DNA of 26,910 nucleotides. Origin: JAPYWM01 sp964489015. Lineage in GTDB: Bacteria > Bacteroidota > Bacteroidia > SpSt-205. This document shows positions 1-7,559 of this stretch, piece after piece. The translations under genes and the position numbers were made by a program. The notes under the pieces are model-generated. The model was not told where the DNA came from. It saw only the letters and a list, made by a program, of their open reading frames with translations, and searched no databases. Position 1 is the stretch's first letter; each line of letters opens with the position of its first letter. The DNA is taken from contig CAZAXD010000027.1 in the NCBI GenBank assembly GCA_964489015.1, positions 1 through 26,910 of the forward strand, read 5' to 3'.

Positions 1-1
1 G

Positions 2-1102
2 GGGTTGACGCTGATACCTGCCGGCGCGCTCCTAAGCAGTGCCCTTATTCATCCCTCTGTGGGATGGCAACTTGGCCTGATGGCGGCGCCATTGGCTCTA
101 TCCCAAAGGAGGCCGGGACTTTTGTACAGCCTGGCTTTGGTCCTAGTCGGTATGCAGACCGCCCTGATCGGCAAGCAGGCCTGGCCCCCCCCTACTGCGC
201 AGCCCCTCTGGCAGCAGGTATTTTTAGAGTTTCGAATGGGCATGCACTTTAGTCCATCTACCTTTCCGGTCAGTTCGCACCTTCTTTTTGGCGGACTGTG
301 GTTAGGCGCTTTGTGGATAAGTCTAAAGCAACGACATCCTCTACGCTGGGCCTTTCTGCTTTACGGGTTAGCCCTGGGCGCCTATGTGCTAAACTATTAC
401 ACACTCCGATGGCCGCCCCTTTGGTATAGCCAACTCCCGCGCAGTACCGTCTGGCTCAAACCACTAAGCCTTTTTATGGTACTGAGCTTATTGCGAGGCA
501 TGAGCTGGGGCTGGCAGTTACGTACCGGCCATGCCGCGATACTGGCAGGGATGATAGGCTTTGCCACGCTACGGCTCGGTCGGCATCCAGAGACAGGAAA
601 AACGTTCCTACAGTTATTTCGCTGGAGGGAGGCACCCACTTATGAACTCGGTGCCTGCGCGCACCAATCTTTACCACGAGATGCGCTAATTGCAGCAGCT
701 CCGGTGCCGCATGCCCAGAATGCCCAATTCTATGCCAGGCGAAGTAGCTTTTTGCGCTTAGATGCGCATTTACGGGCGCCCGACCCCCAGGTTTATCGCG
801 AGCGGGTGCGGCTCTTATACGGTGTAGACCCTGCAGGGGGCTATCCGGCTTGGCAAGCCTTGATACGCTCGGGCCAAGCCTACTTTGATTCCGTTCTAGC
901 CCATGCTCCCCAGGTCTGGCGAGCCGCTGGTATCACGCACGTGATCACGGACAGCCGGTTGTGTCTACCCTATCCACCTATTTGCCAAGCCGGCTCACTG
1001 GCTCTGTACGAGCTACCTAAGCTTGACGAGCGGTCAGATCCGCAAAGGCACTCAGGAGCTGCGCCCCCGCAGGAAGCTGGTCAAAAGCAGCTTCGACCGT
1101 AG
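2..1102 (+). CDS. Polytopic membrane protein with C-terminal soluble domain (5'-partial)
   Basis: The reading frame is open to the left edge, so the N-terminus is probably missing; the first possible start inside the window is a TTG at 5. The first ~190 residues contain about five hydrophobic segments (for example around SSHLLFGGLWLGALWISL and LRWAFLLYGLALGAYVL). A soluble domain of about 150 residues follows, beginning near CAHQSLPRDALIAA and ending near SLALYELP. The pattern 'Cys/Trp...P-x-D-A-L-I...ARR...' followed by a Tyr/Arg-rich helix resembles the C-terminal domains of polytopic proteins such as the DUF6798 or YfhO-like groups; this is a weak resemblance by eye. The last ~28 codons overlap the 3' end of the convergent prenyl synthase gene, so the final low-complexity tail (Gln/Pro/Ala-rich) may not be conserved. 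No function is assigned. Confidence 0.7.
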   Translation, partial: GLTLIPAGALLSSALIHPSVGWQLGLMAAPLALSQRRPGLLYSLALVLVGMQTALIGKQAWPPPTAQPLWQQVFLEFRMGMHFSPSTFPVSSHLLFGGLWLGALWISLKQRHPLRWAFLLYGLALGAYVLNYYTLRWPPLWYSQLPRSTVWLKPLSLFMVLSLLRGMSWGWQLRTGHAAILAGMIGFATLRLGRHPETGKTFLQLFRWREAPTYELGACAHQSLPRDALIAAAPVPHAQNAQFYARRSSFLRLDAHLRAPDPQVYRERVRLLYGVDPAGGYPAWQALIRSGQAYFDSVLAHAPQVWRAAGITHVITDSRLCLPYPPICQAGSLALYELPKLDERSDPQRHSGAAPPQEAGQKQLRP

Positions 1103-1949
1103 CCCAGGCCTCCGCCAGAAAGCGCGCGGCCCGCTCCTTTAGCCCAGCTTCTTGATAAAAGCGGAGCACCTCGAGGCGACGGGCCTCGGGGTCGCTGGCG
1201 TCTTCCATCCGACTGCGGATGGCCGGCGGCGCTACTTCGTAGGCCCAGAGCCACAGAAAAGTCTTCTTGCCTTCTGCAATATCGCCTCCTAACTTTTTGC
1301 CGCTTTGGGTACTAAAAGCGTCTAGGTAATCATCTTGGAGCTGGAAAAAGACCCCGAGCGCTTCCCCTGCGGCCTGTAGCTGTGCTACCAGGTCAGGCGC
1401 GACTTGAGCTAAAAGGCCGCCAATCGCCAAGGAGGCCCCCATGAGGGCGCCGGTCTTTTCGGTAATCATCTGGTAGTAGGCCTCTATAGAGACCGCAGCC
1501 GTAGGCTGCTGGGCCAGCATCATATCGAGCAGCTGTCCATGACATACTCGAAGGGCCTGCCGAGATAGGTACCGTACAATAGGCCCCACCTTCTGAGGCG
1601 GCAGTGCCGCTAAGCTCTCATACGCAGCGATTAGAAGCGCATCCCCTATCAAAATCGCCGTATTAGCATCCGTAAGCTTATAGAGGGTAGGGCGGCCGCG
1701 CCGAAGCGGCGAGTCGTCCATCACATCATCATGGACCAGGGTAAAATTGTGCAGTTGCTCAATAGCTCGTAGCGCCGGCAGAGCCTCTTCCCAAGTCGGA
1801 GCCTCGGCGTAGAGCTCATAGGTAGTCCAGGCTAGACGCGGCCGCAGGTGCTTGCCCCCCCCAGTCAAGGCGTAATGCATCCACCTTTCCCACTCACCTA
1901 GCTCAGGCCATGCGTGAATGACCCATTCGGTCGGCCATGACCTGCTCAT
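1017..1949 (-). CDS. Polyprenyl diphosphate synthase (FPP/GGPP synthase family)
   Basis: Trans-isoprenyl diphosphate synthase of 310 residues. It condenses IPP with an allylic diphosphate to make farnesyl, geranylgeranyl or longer prenyl diphosphates for quinones, undecaprenyl carrier or carotenoids. Visible motifs are GKHLRP (residues 32-37, IPP binding), the first Asp-rich motif DDVMD (74-78) followed by RRGRPT, and the second Asp-rich motif in FQLQDDYLD (near 205). The first motif has no two-residue insertion, and a Phe lies five residues before it, which in this family tends to limit chain length to about C15-C20. Chain length cannot be fixed by eye. The start ATG overlaps the rnr stop by 4 nt (ATGA), so it is translationally coupled and last in the tRNA-ompA-rnr unit. 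Its 3' end overlaps the convergent membrane-protein gene by 86 nt. Confidence 0.93.
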   Translation of the reverse strand: MSRSWPTEWVIHAWPELGEWERWMHYALTGGGKHLRPRLAWTTYELYAEAPTWEEALPALRAIEQLHNFTLVHDDVMDDSPLRRGRPTLYKLTDANTAILIGDALLIAAYESLAALPPQKVGPIVRYLSRQALRVCHGQLLDMMLAQQPTAAVSIEAYYQMITEKTGALMGASLAIGGLLAQVAPDLVAQLQAAGEALGVFFQLQDDYLDAFSTQSGKKLGGDIAEGKKTFLWLWAYEVAPPAIRSRMEDASDPEARRLEVLRFYQEAGLKERAARFLAEAWATVEAAFDQLPAGAQLLSAFADLTARQA

Positions 1950-4063
1950 GACACCATCTTTTTAGGAGTAGCCACGGGCTGCCCTTCATGCGTAAGAAGG
2001 GCAAGGTCAATCTGTCGTCGATCAAAGTCTATCCTCGTTATACGCACTTGGACCTTATCGCCTAAACGGAAGGTATGGCGGCTATAGCGGCCTTTGAGCG
2101 TATGCCCATGCGCAGAGCGCTCATATACGTCTGGAGGTAGGTCGCGAATAGCGACTAGACCTTCAGCCCGAGCTTCGGTAATCTCGACATACAGGCCCCA
2201 GCTCTCAATCCCAACAATGATCCCCGCAAAGCTGCGCTCAACATGGGCCGCTAAGTATTCCAACTGCTTGTAGCGAATGGAGGCGCGCTCGGCAGTTTCT
2301 GCCAGCTTCTCCTGCTCGGAAGCGTGGCGGGCGATTTCTTGCAATAAGCCCGCATCCGTATAAGGGGAAGGCGTACCCGCTAAAACAGCCCCTAAGATAC
2401 GATGTACCACCAGGTCCGGATAGCGGCGTATCGGACTCGTAAAGTGCGTATAATGCGGAAAACCTAGCCCGTAGTGGCCAATATTAGTCGGTGTATAAAG
2501 GGCTTTAGGTAAGGTCCGAATCGCCACCGTCTGGATGATGTGGGCTTCCGGCTTGCCCTGAATCGCCTCAATCAGATCATTCAAGGAACGGGTCAGCCAC
2601 CGAGTATTCTGAATGTCAATACTATAGCCAAAGCCCTCTAAGAAGAGCTTGAGCGCCTTGAGCCGGTCTGGCTGCGGCATCTGGTGCACTCGATAGAGGG
2701 TAGGCAAACCGCCCTGCTGAGAAAGAAACTTAGCCACATGCCGATTGGCTAATAGCATCAGCTCTTCAATGAGCTTGTGCGTATCGCGACGCTCCTTAAC
2801 GAAGAGCCGGATGGGACACATCGCTTCATCCAGCGCAAACCGAACCTCCTCAGTCTCAAAGCGAATGCCACCCTCAGCCATCCGAGCCTGATAAAGACGC
2901 TTAGCTAAGGCATTGAGAGTCCTTAGGGATTCTGCAACAGGACCCTTGTCTTTCTCCAGGATCACCTGAGCTTCTTCGTAGCTAAAGCGCCGCTGACTAT
3001 GAATGATCGTTTTACCCATCCATACGGCATGGATTTTAGCCCTTGCATCCATTTGAAAGACAACCGAAAAGGCCAGGCGATCTTCATGGGGCCGCAGAGA
3101 GCATAAATCCGCACTCAGCCGCTCTGGGAGCATGGGAATAGTACGATCCACCAAATACACGCTAGTGGCTCGCTTATAGGCCTCCTCGTCCAAACGGCTA
3201 CCAGGCCTGACATAATAGCTAACATCGGCAACGTGGACGCCTACTTCATACAAGGTGTCCGATAGCTTTCGGAGGGAGATGGCATCGTCAAAGTCTTTAG
3301 CATCTTCCGGATCGATGGTGCAGGTCCATACCTCGCGAAAGTCGTGCCGGGTCTCGACTTCGCTGGCGGGGATCGCCGACGGGAGGGCCTCGGCCTCGGC
3401 CAGTACGTCCGGCGGGAAAGCCTCTGGCAGCGCATACTCGTATACGATGGCGTGCATCTCGGTCTGATGCACACGGGGCTCTCCCAATACTTGTACGACT
3501 TCTGCTACAGGATATTTGAGGCCCCAACTAGTGAAGCGCACGGCTACCTTTTGCCCGACAAGGGCCACCGGCGTACCCTTGGGCAGCTGAAAATCCATGG
3601 CTAAAGGCGGCTGGAGGGGCTGCACATACAGGCGCCGATTGCGACCCTCTTCCACGACGCCCACAAAGAGCCGCTGCGGCGGCGCCAAACGGTGCACGAT
3701 CCGTCCAAGCACCTCATCAGGATAGAGCTCCTTGACCTCTACCTCTACCTCTTCCGAAGGAAGCACCCGGAGCTTCCGAAAATCGCCCAGCCGAATCGGT
3801 ATCCGAAAAGGACTTAGCTCAATGTAGGCCTCCTCATGACGCACCTGGACAGCCCCCTGAATAAGGCGGCCCAGTAAATGCAACTGATAACGACCTTTCT
3901 CATCCCGAATAATCCAACCGGCTTCCTCCAAAGCTCCTAACTCGATCTGGAGGAGCGCCTCGTCTACGAACCCCTTGAGCTCCGCTAAAAGATGAGCGGA
4001 TCGCCACTTCTTAGAGCCTTTTTTGAGAAAGGTTTGCAGGACGAGCGTAGTGGTGGGGCGCAT
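1946..4063 (-). CDS. rnr: Ribonuclease R (3'-5' exoribonuclease)
   Basis: RNase II/RNase R family, 705 residues, the usual length for Bacteroidota RNase R. It degrades structured RNA processively from the 3' end in the cytoplasm. Domain order: an N-terminal winged-helix segment (residues ~1-65, LLAELKGFVDEAL...LEEAGWI), cold-shock-like OB folds (~70-235), and the catalytic RNB domain (~245-560) with the metal-binding Asp cluster in DPEDAKDFDDA and the late motif THFTSPIRRYPD. A C-terminal S1 domain (~610-690) begins FAGIIVGIESWGLYVEI and ends VRITRIDFDRRQIDLAL. The start codon shares one base with the upstream stop (TAATG), so it is tightly coupled to the NHL-OmpA gene, and its stop overlaps the prenyl synthase start. 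RNase R can also trim tRNA and rRNA, which makes its place in a unit headed by a tRNA noteworthy. Confidence 0.96.
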   Translation of the reverse strand: MRPTTTLVLQTFLKKGSKKWRSAHLLAELKGFVDEALLQIELGALEEAGWIIRDEKGRYQLHLLGRLIQGAVQVRHEEAYIELSPFRIPIRLGDFRKLRVLPSEEVEVEVKELYPDEVLGRIVHRLAPPQRLFVGVVEEGRNRRLYVQPLQPPLAMDFQLPKGTPVALVGQKVAVRFTSWGLKYPVAEVVQVLGEPRVHQTEMHAIVYEYALPEAFPPDVLAEAEALPSAIPASEVETRHDFREVWTCTIDPEDAKDFDDAISLRKLSDTLYEVGVHVADVSYYVRPGSRLDEEAYKRATSVYLVDRTIPMLPERLSADLCSLRPHEDRLAFSVVFQMDARAKIHAVWMGKTIIHSQRRFSYEEAQVILEKDKGPVAESLRTLNALAKRLYQARMAEGGIRFETEEVRFALDEAMCPIRLFVKERRDTHKLIEELMLLANRHVAKFLSQQGGLPTLYRVHQMPQPDRLKALKLFLEGFGYSIDIQNTRWLTRSLNDLIEAIQGKPEAHIIQTVAIRTLPKALYTPTNIGHYGLGFPHYTHFTSPIRRYPDLVVHRILGAVLAGTPSPYTDAGLLQEIARHASEQEKLAETAERASIRYKQLEYLAAHVERSFAGIIVGIESWGLYVEITEARAEGLVAIRDLPPDVYERSAHGHTLKGRYSRHTFRLGDKVQVRITRIDFDRRQIDLALLTHEGQPVATPKKMVS

Positions 4064-6063
4064 TAGGGCGCAAGGACTTCAAATTCCACACGACGGTTGA
4101 GGGCCCGGCCCTCGGCCGTACCATTATCCGCGATAGGCTTGGTATTACCGTGTCCTACCGCTACGAGCCGCTCTGGCGCAATGCCTTTCCGAATCAGATA
4201 AGCTCGTACGTTGATCGCACGATTTTCAGACAAGCGCTGATTATAATTAGGGTCAGGGTCACCAATATCGGTATGGCCATGGATTTTGAGACGAATCGAG
4301 GGATTCTGTTTGAGGAAGTCTGCGATTCTGTCCAGGGTAGGATAAGAGGCTGGGTCGAGTTCGGGACTACCTGGCTTAAAGAGGATACGCGTCTCACGGA
4401 GCACCTCTCCGGTTTCTGCCGGCTTGAGAGCAACCGTGAGCTGCTGGCTAGCCTGGATCGAGACGACCTGGGTGTATGGAAAATAACCTCGTTGGTCCAC
4501 TTGAAGTTCATAGGACCCGGAAACCACAGGAAATTGAAAGAGTCCCTTTGCATCGGTCTGTCCCCCTGCCACACTATCGGTGCCTTGGCGCAGACGCACT
4601 CGCGCACCAGAAACGGGTTGACGCGTCTTTTCATCGATGACCATGAGCTGGAGGATAGTTGCTTTGGGCTTAGGTTTAAGCACCAAAGTCAAGGACTCGA
4701 CGCCCGGTAATCGAACGGATTTTTCAGTACTCTCATAATCAGGATGGGTAGCTCGCAGTTGATAGCTTTCGGGAGGCAAGGTCACACTCACTTCACCGCC
4801 AGGCCCCGTGGCGAGTTCATAAGTAGCCTTAGGGCCTTTGACCATGATGGTCGCTTGCGGAATAGGTTTTTGGGAGCTAGCATCCACAACCTTTAGGCGG
4901 AGCGCTAGGGGTTTCGGGGGGGGCGGTGCAGTATCTACAGGAGGAGGCGTATTTTTTCGATACTTTTCTAGCTTTTCGATGGTTATACGACGTATAGCTG
5001 CATTTCTATAGTCACACACATAAAAGATATTAGGCTTTTCACCGATGGTTATCTCCACCGGCTCATAAAAGCGAGCTAAGCGCCCCTGACCATCGATCCA
5101 GCCGGGTCTACCACCACCTGCTAAGATCTCGACCGTTTTTTCAGCGACATTGATTTGGTAAACGCAATGCATACCGCCATCGGCGATGTAGAGATTGCCA
5201 TCTGGGTCTATGGTGACCCCACCGCCCTGCCCACCACCGGTCGTCGCAAACGAAAGGCCGCCAGTCAAGCTGCCGCGTATGGTCCAGCCCCGAAAGCGCA
5301 AGTCCACGAAAGTCGTCACTCGGCCCTCTGGACTCACCCGGCGAATAGCCCGATTCCCCGCGTCCACGATATAAAGGTTATCGTATTTATCGATCGCCAG
5401 ACCGACTGGAGAGTTGAAGGCGGTCTCCCGTCCTATGCCATCTTTGTAGCCGAAGGTGCCTCGGCCGGCGACCGTTATCACCTGGCCTTGTGGCGTAAGC
5501 TTACGAAGCGCATGATTGCCGGACTCTAAGATCCAGAGGTTGCCGCGGCTATCCCGCACGATAGCAATGGGATAGTAAAAGGTCGCTTGTTTGGCCGGCC
5601 CATCCTTAAAGCCAGGCCCATTTCCCCCTGCGATGGTGATGACCTGACCCGTGGGTGTGATTTTGCGAATAGCATGATTGCCATAATCACATATATACAA
5701 GTTGCCGTTGGGGGCCAGGACAAGGCCATGGGGACTATTGAAGAGGGCTTCTTCGGCTGTACCATCCTCAAAGCCCGGCGCGCGAGGCGTACCTGCTACG
5801 AGGAGGACTCGGCCATCCGGTGTGACCTTGCGAACGCAGTGATTGTTATCATCGGAGAAGTAAACTGTACCATTTTGGGCCACGGCGATGCCATTAGGAC
5901 GATTGAGAGCGGCCTCTAAGGCAGCACCGCCCTTGTACCCTACGCGTCCACTACCCGCTACGGTCGTGACCTCAACGCGATACGTAACTTCTAACTCTTC
6001 CGACTGCGCCTGTAAATAGGCCAGCAGACATAAGACTTGACAGAGCCTGTACGCCAACCCCAT
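4063..6063 (-). CDS. Secreted NHL-repeat beta-propeller protein with OmpA C-terminal domain
   Basis: Predicted 666-residue envelope protein. The start is placed at the ATG at 6063 because it opens a signal peptide (GLAYRLCQVLCLLAYLQAQ); the frame stays open further upstream, but that part lies inside the tRNA gene. Residues ~30-365 hold about six NHL-type repeats (recurring pattern: P-N-G-I-A, G-N-L-Y-I-x-D, N-H-x-I-R-K, G-x-V-x-x-x-A-G), predicting a beta-propeller. A Pro-rich linker (~370-385) leads to two carboxypeptidase-regulatory-like Ig folds (~386-465 and ~467-550; P-x-x-x-A-x-V and G-x-Y-x-L patterns). A C-terminal OmpA/MotB peptidoglycan-binding domain (~555-666) has IHGHTD, NQRLSENRA and NRRVEFEV. 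It is likely anchored to peptidoglycan with the propeller exposed in the periplasm. First protein gene after tRNA-Gly, and coupled to rnr by TAATG. Confidence 0.9.
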   Translation of the reverse strand: MGLAYRLCQVLCLLAYLQAQSEELEVTYRVEVTTVAGSGRVGYKGGAALEAALNRPNGIAVAQNGTVYFSDDNNHCVRKVTPDGRVLLVAGTPRAPGFEDGTAEEALFNSPHGLVLAPNGNLYICDYGNHAIRKITPTGQVITIAGGNGPGFKDGPAKQATFYYPIAIVRDSRGNLWILESGNHALRKLTPQGQVITVAGRGTFGYKDGIGRETAFNSPVGLAIDKYDNLYIVDAGNRAIRRVSPEGRVTTFVDLRFRGWTIRGSLTGGLSFATTGGGQGGGVTIDPDGNLYIADGGMHCVYQINVAEKTVEILAGGGRPGWIDGQGRLARFYEPVEITIGEKPNIFYVCDYRNAAIRRITIEKLEKYRKNTPPPVDTAPPPPKPLALRLKVVDASSQKPIPQATIMVKGPKATYELATGPGGEVSVTLPPESYQLRATHPDYESTEKSVRLPGVESLTLVLKPKPKATILQLMVIDEKTRQPVSGARVRLRQGTDSVAGGQTDAKGLFQFPVVSGSYELQVDQRGYFPYTQVVSIQASQQLTVALKPAETGEVLRETRILFKPGSPELDPASYPTLDRIADFLKQNPSIRLKIHGHTDIGDPDPNYNQRLSENRAINVRAYLIRKGIAPERLVAVGHGNTKPIADNGTAEGRALNRRVEFEVLAP

Positions 6064-6083
6064 GAATCTGAGTCCCTTCGTGA

Positions 6084-6155
6084 GCGGGAGACGGGTTTCG
6101 AACCCGCGACCTTCAGCTTGGGAAGCTGACGCTCTACCAGCTGAGCTACTCCCGC
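6084..6155 (-). tRNA. tRNA-Gly (anticodon CCC)
   Basis: 72-nt cloverleaf on the minus strand. The acceptor stem GCGGGAG/CTCCCGC pairs perfectly. The D arm has GCTC/GAGC around AGCTGGTA. The anticodon stem TCAGC/GCTGA encloses the loop TTCCCAA, so the anticodon is CCC (reads GGG, Gly). The T arm GCGGG-TTCGAAA-CCCGT has one G-T wobble. The base after the acceptor stem is U (discriminator U73, the expected identity base of bacterial tRNA-Gly), and CCA is not encoded. The 3' end lies 20 nt before the ATG of the NHL-OmpA gene and a promoter box lies 6 nt upstream of the 5' end. Confidence 0.97.
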
Positions 6156-6161
6156 ATGGCA

Positions 6162-6169
6162 CAAAGGTA
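6162..6169 (-). promoter_or_regulatory. Bacteroidota -7 box for tRNA-Gly operon
   Basis: Minus-strand TACCTTTG fits the TAnnTTTG consensus of the Bacteroidota primary sigma factor. It ends 6 nt before the first base of the mature tRNA, so the predicted transcript has almost no 5' leader. I see no convincing -33 TTTG at the usual distance. It probably drives the tRNA together with the NHL-OmpA, rnr and prenyl synthase genes. Confidence 0.7.
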
Positions 6170-6260
6170 AAAAGTTTTAAGCAAACTGGTCACCCTTCGA
6201 CGCCCCTAAGTCAGCCTGTTGGCCGGCCAGATGCTAAGCGAGGTTCGCATAAAAATTTGT

Positions 6261-6268
6261 TAGATTTG
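6261..6268 (+). promoter_or_regulatory. -7 box TAGATTTG for yqgE
   Basis: TAGATTTG matches TAnnTTTG and is followed by exactly four bases and then the yqgE ATG at 6273. The AT-rich run just upstream fits a promoter. The divergent tRNA promoter lies about 90 nt away on the other strand. Confidence 0.7.
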
Positions 6269-6272
6269 AATC

Positions 6273-6818
6273 ATGGTGCAAGCCCGCACGCTTTTGGTAG
6301 CGCACCCCTTTTTACAGGACCCTAACTTCTTGCGAACTGTGGTGCTGATCGTAGCCCATGATAGCAGCGGCAGCTTGGGTTTTGTGCTCAATCGGCCCGC
6401 GCCCGTTCGGGTCAAAGAAGTGACAGACTTTTTCGGGGAGGTCGATTATCCCCTTTACATGGGCGGACCGGTTGATAAGAATACGCTTCACATCGTGCAC
6501 ACCCTGGGAACTATCTTAGAGGAAAGCCGTGAGGTAGGGGATGGCTTGTACTGGAGCGGCAGCTGGAAAAAACTGCGTGCGCTGCTGGCCGTGCGAGAAA
6601 TCCCTGAAGCGATGATTCGGTTTTTTGCCGGTTATGCGGGTTGGGGCCCGGGTCAGCTAGAAGCGGAGATTGCGCAGGGGGCCTGGCTTGTTTTCCCCGC
6701 CAAAAAATCTTATATCTTTCAGGCGGACCCCAAGACGCTCTGGCAGCACGTGTTACAAGATCAGGGTCCTCAGTATGCAGCCCTGACCCGCTGCCCATTG
6801 GATCCACGGCTTAACTAA
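6273..6818 (+). CDS. yqgE: YqgE/AlgH family protein (UPF0301)
   Basis: 181 residues, typical of the conserved YqgE/AlgH family; its molecular function is not settled. Family hallmarks seen are an N-terminal AHPFLQDPNFLRTVVLI block, GSLGFVLNRP (residues ~34-43), YMGGPVDKNTLHIVHT (~60-75) and FAGYAGWGPGQLEAEI (~118-133), ending with the W-x-x-V-L motif near the C-terminus. No signal peptide is visible, so it is predicted cytoplasmic. It has its own -7 box four bases upstream of the ATG. The next gene, lptB, starts 9 nt after its stop, and the lptB -7 box begins with the yqgE stop codon, so yqgE and lptB may be read both together and separately. Confidence 0.94.
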   Translation: MVQARTLLVAHPFLQDPNFLRTVVLIVAHDSSGSLGFVLNRPAPVRVKEVTDFFGEVDYPLYMGGPVDKNTLHIVHTLGTILEESREVGDGLYWSGSWKKLRALLAVREIPEAMIRFFAGYAGWGPGQLEAEIAQGAWLVFPAKKSYIFQADPKTLWQHVLQDQGPQYAALTRCPLDPRLN

Positions 6819-6823
6819 CTTTG
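6816..6823 (+). promoter_or_regulatory. -7 box TAACTTTG for lptB, overlapping the yqgE stop
   Basis: TAACTTTG matches TAnnTTTG; its first three bases are the TAA stop of yqgE. Four bases separate it from the GTG start of lptB at 6828, the same spacing as in four other genes here. Confidence 0.62.
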
Positions 6824-6827
6824 TCCG

Positions 6828-7559
6828 GTGCGCCTCCATACTGAGGGTCTCTGCAAAACGTACGGCCGCCGTCAGGTCGTTCGGCACGTCTCCCTGACTT
6901 TGTCTGCTGGTGAGATCGTGGGTCTGCTAGGCCCCAATGGCGCAGGCAAAACCACGACCTTTTACATGATCGTAGGGTTTATCCAGCCGGATGCAGGTCG
7001 TATTTTTTTAGATGAAGAGGACATAACCCGCCTCCCGATGTATCGAAGAGCCCAAAAAGGGATCGGCTACCTGCCGCAGGAGGCTTCGGTTTTTCGGCGC
7101 CTGAGTGTCGAGGACAATATTCGCACTATCTTGGAGCTGCGAGGCGACCTGTCTAAGAAGCAGATTCAAGCCCGTACCCAGCAGCTACTAGAAGAATTTA
7201 GCCTGATTCACGTACGGCGCTCCTTAGGGATCCAACTCTCCGGCGGGGAGCGACGCCGCACCGAGATAGCCCGCGCTTTGGCGACAGAACCTCGCTTTCT
7301 GCTGCTGGATGAACCCTTTGCTGGTGTCGACCCCATCGCCGTCGAAGAGATCCAGCAAATCATCCTGCGCTTGGCAAGCCAAAATATTGGGATCCTCATT
7401 ACCGATCACAACGTACACGAGACCCTCAGTATCACGCAGTGCGCATACCTCATCCACGAAGGCACCATCCTCCGAAGCGGTACCGCTGAAGAGCTGGCTA
7501 ATGACCCGCAGGTCCGGCGTGTGTACCTAGGTGAAAAATTCCAACTTATTCGTCCATGA
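6828..7559 (+). CDS. lptB: LPS export ABC transporter ATP-binding protein LptB
   Basis: Cytoplasmic ATPase (243 residues) that powers extraction of lipopolysaccharide from the inner membrane with LptF/LptG; those partners are not in this window. Walker A is GPNGAGKTT (~35-42), the ABC signature is LSGGERRRTEIARAL (~135), Walker B is FLLLDEP (~156-162) and the H-loop is ITDHN (~190). The stretches YLPQEASVFRRLSVEDN and DEPFAGVDPIAV are specific to LptB among ABC ATPases. The start is GTG, supported by the -7 box placed four bases upstream. The last four bases (ATGA) overlap the next gene, so the GH3 protein is translationally coupled to LptB. Confidence 0.95.
   Translation: MRLHTEGLCKTYGRRQVVRHVSLTLSAGEIVGLLGPNGAGKTTTFYMIVGFIQPDAGRIFLDEEDITRLPMYRRAQKGIGYLPQEASVFRRLSVEDNIRTILELRGDLSKKQIQARTQQLLEEFSLIHVRRSLGIQLSGGERRRTEIARALATEPRFLLLDEPFAGVDPIAVEEIQQIILRLASQNIGILITDHNVHETLSITQCAYLIHEGTILRSGTAEELANDPQVRRVYLGEKFQLIRP

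Noticed and set aside
6064..6162. Upstream extension of the NHL-OmpA reading frame by 33 codons
   Set aside because: It reads through the tRNA-Gly gene; the ATG at 6063 opens a signal peptide.
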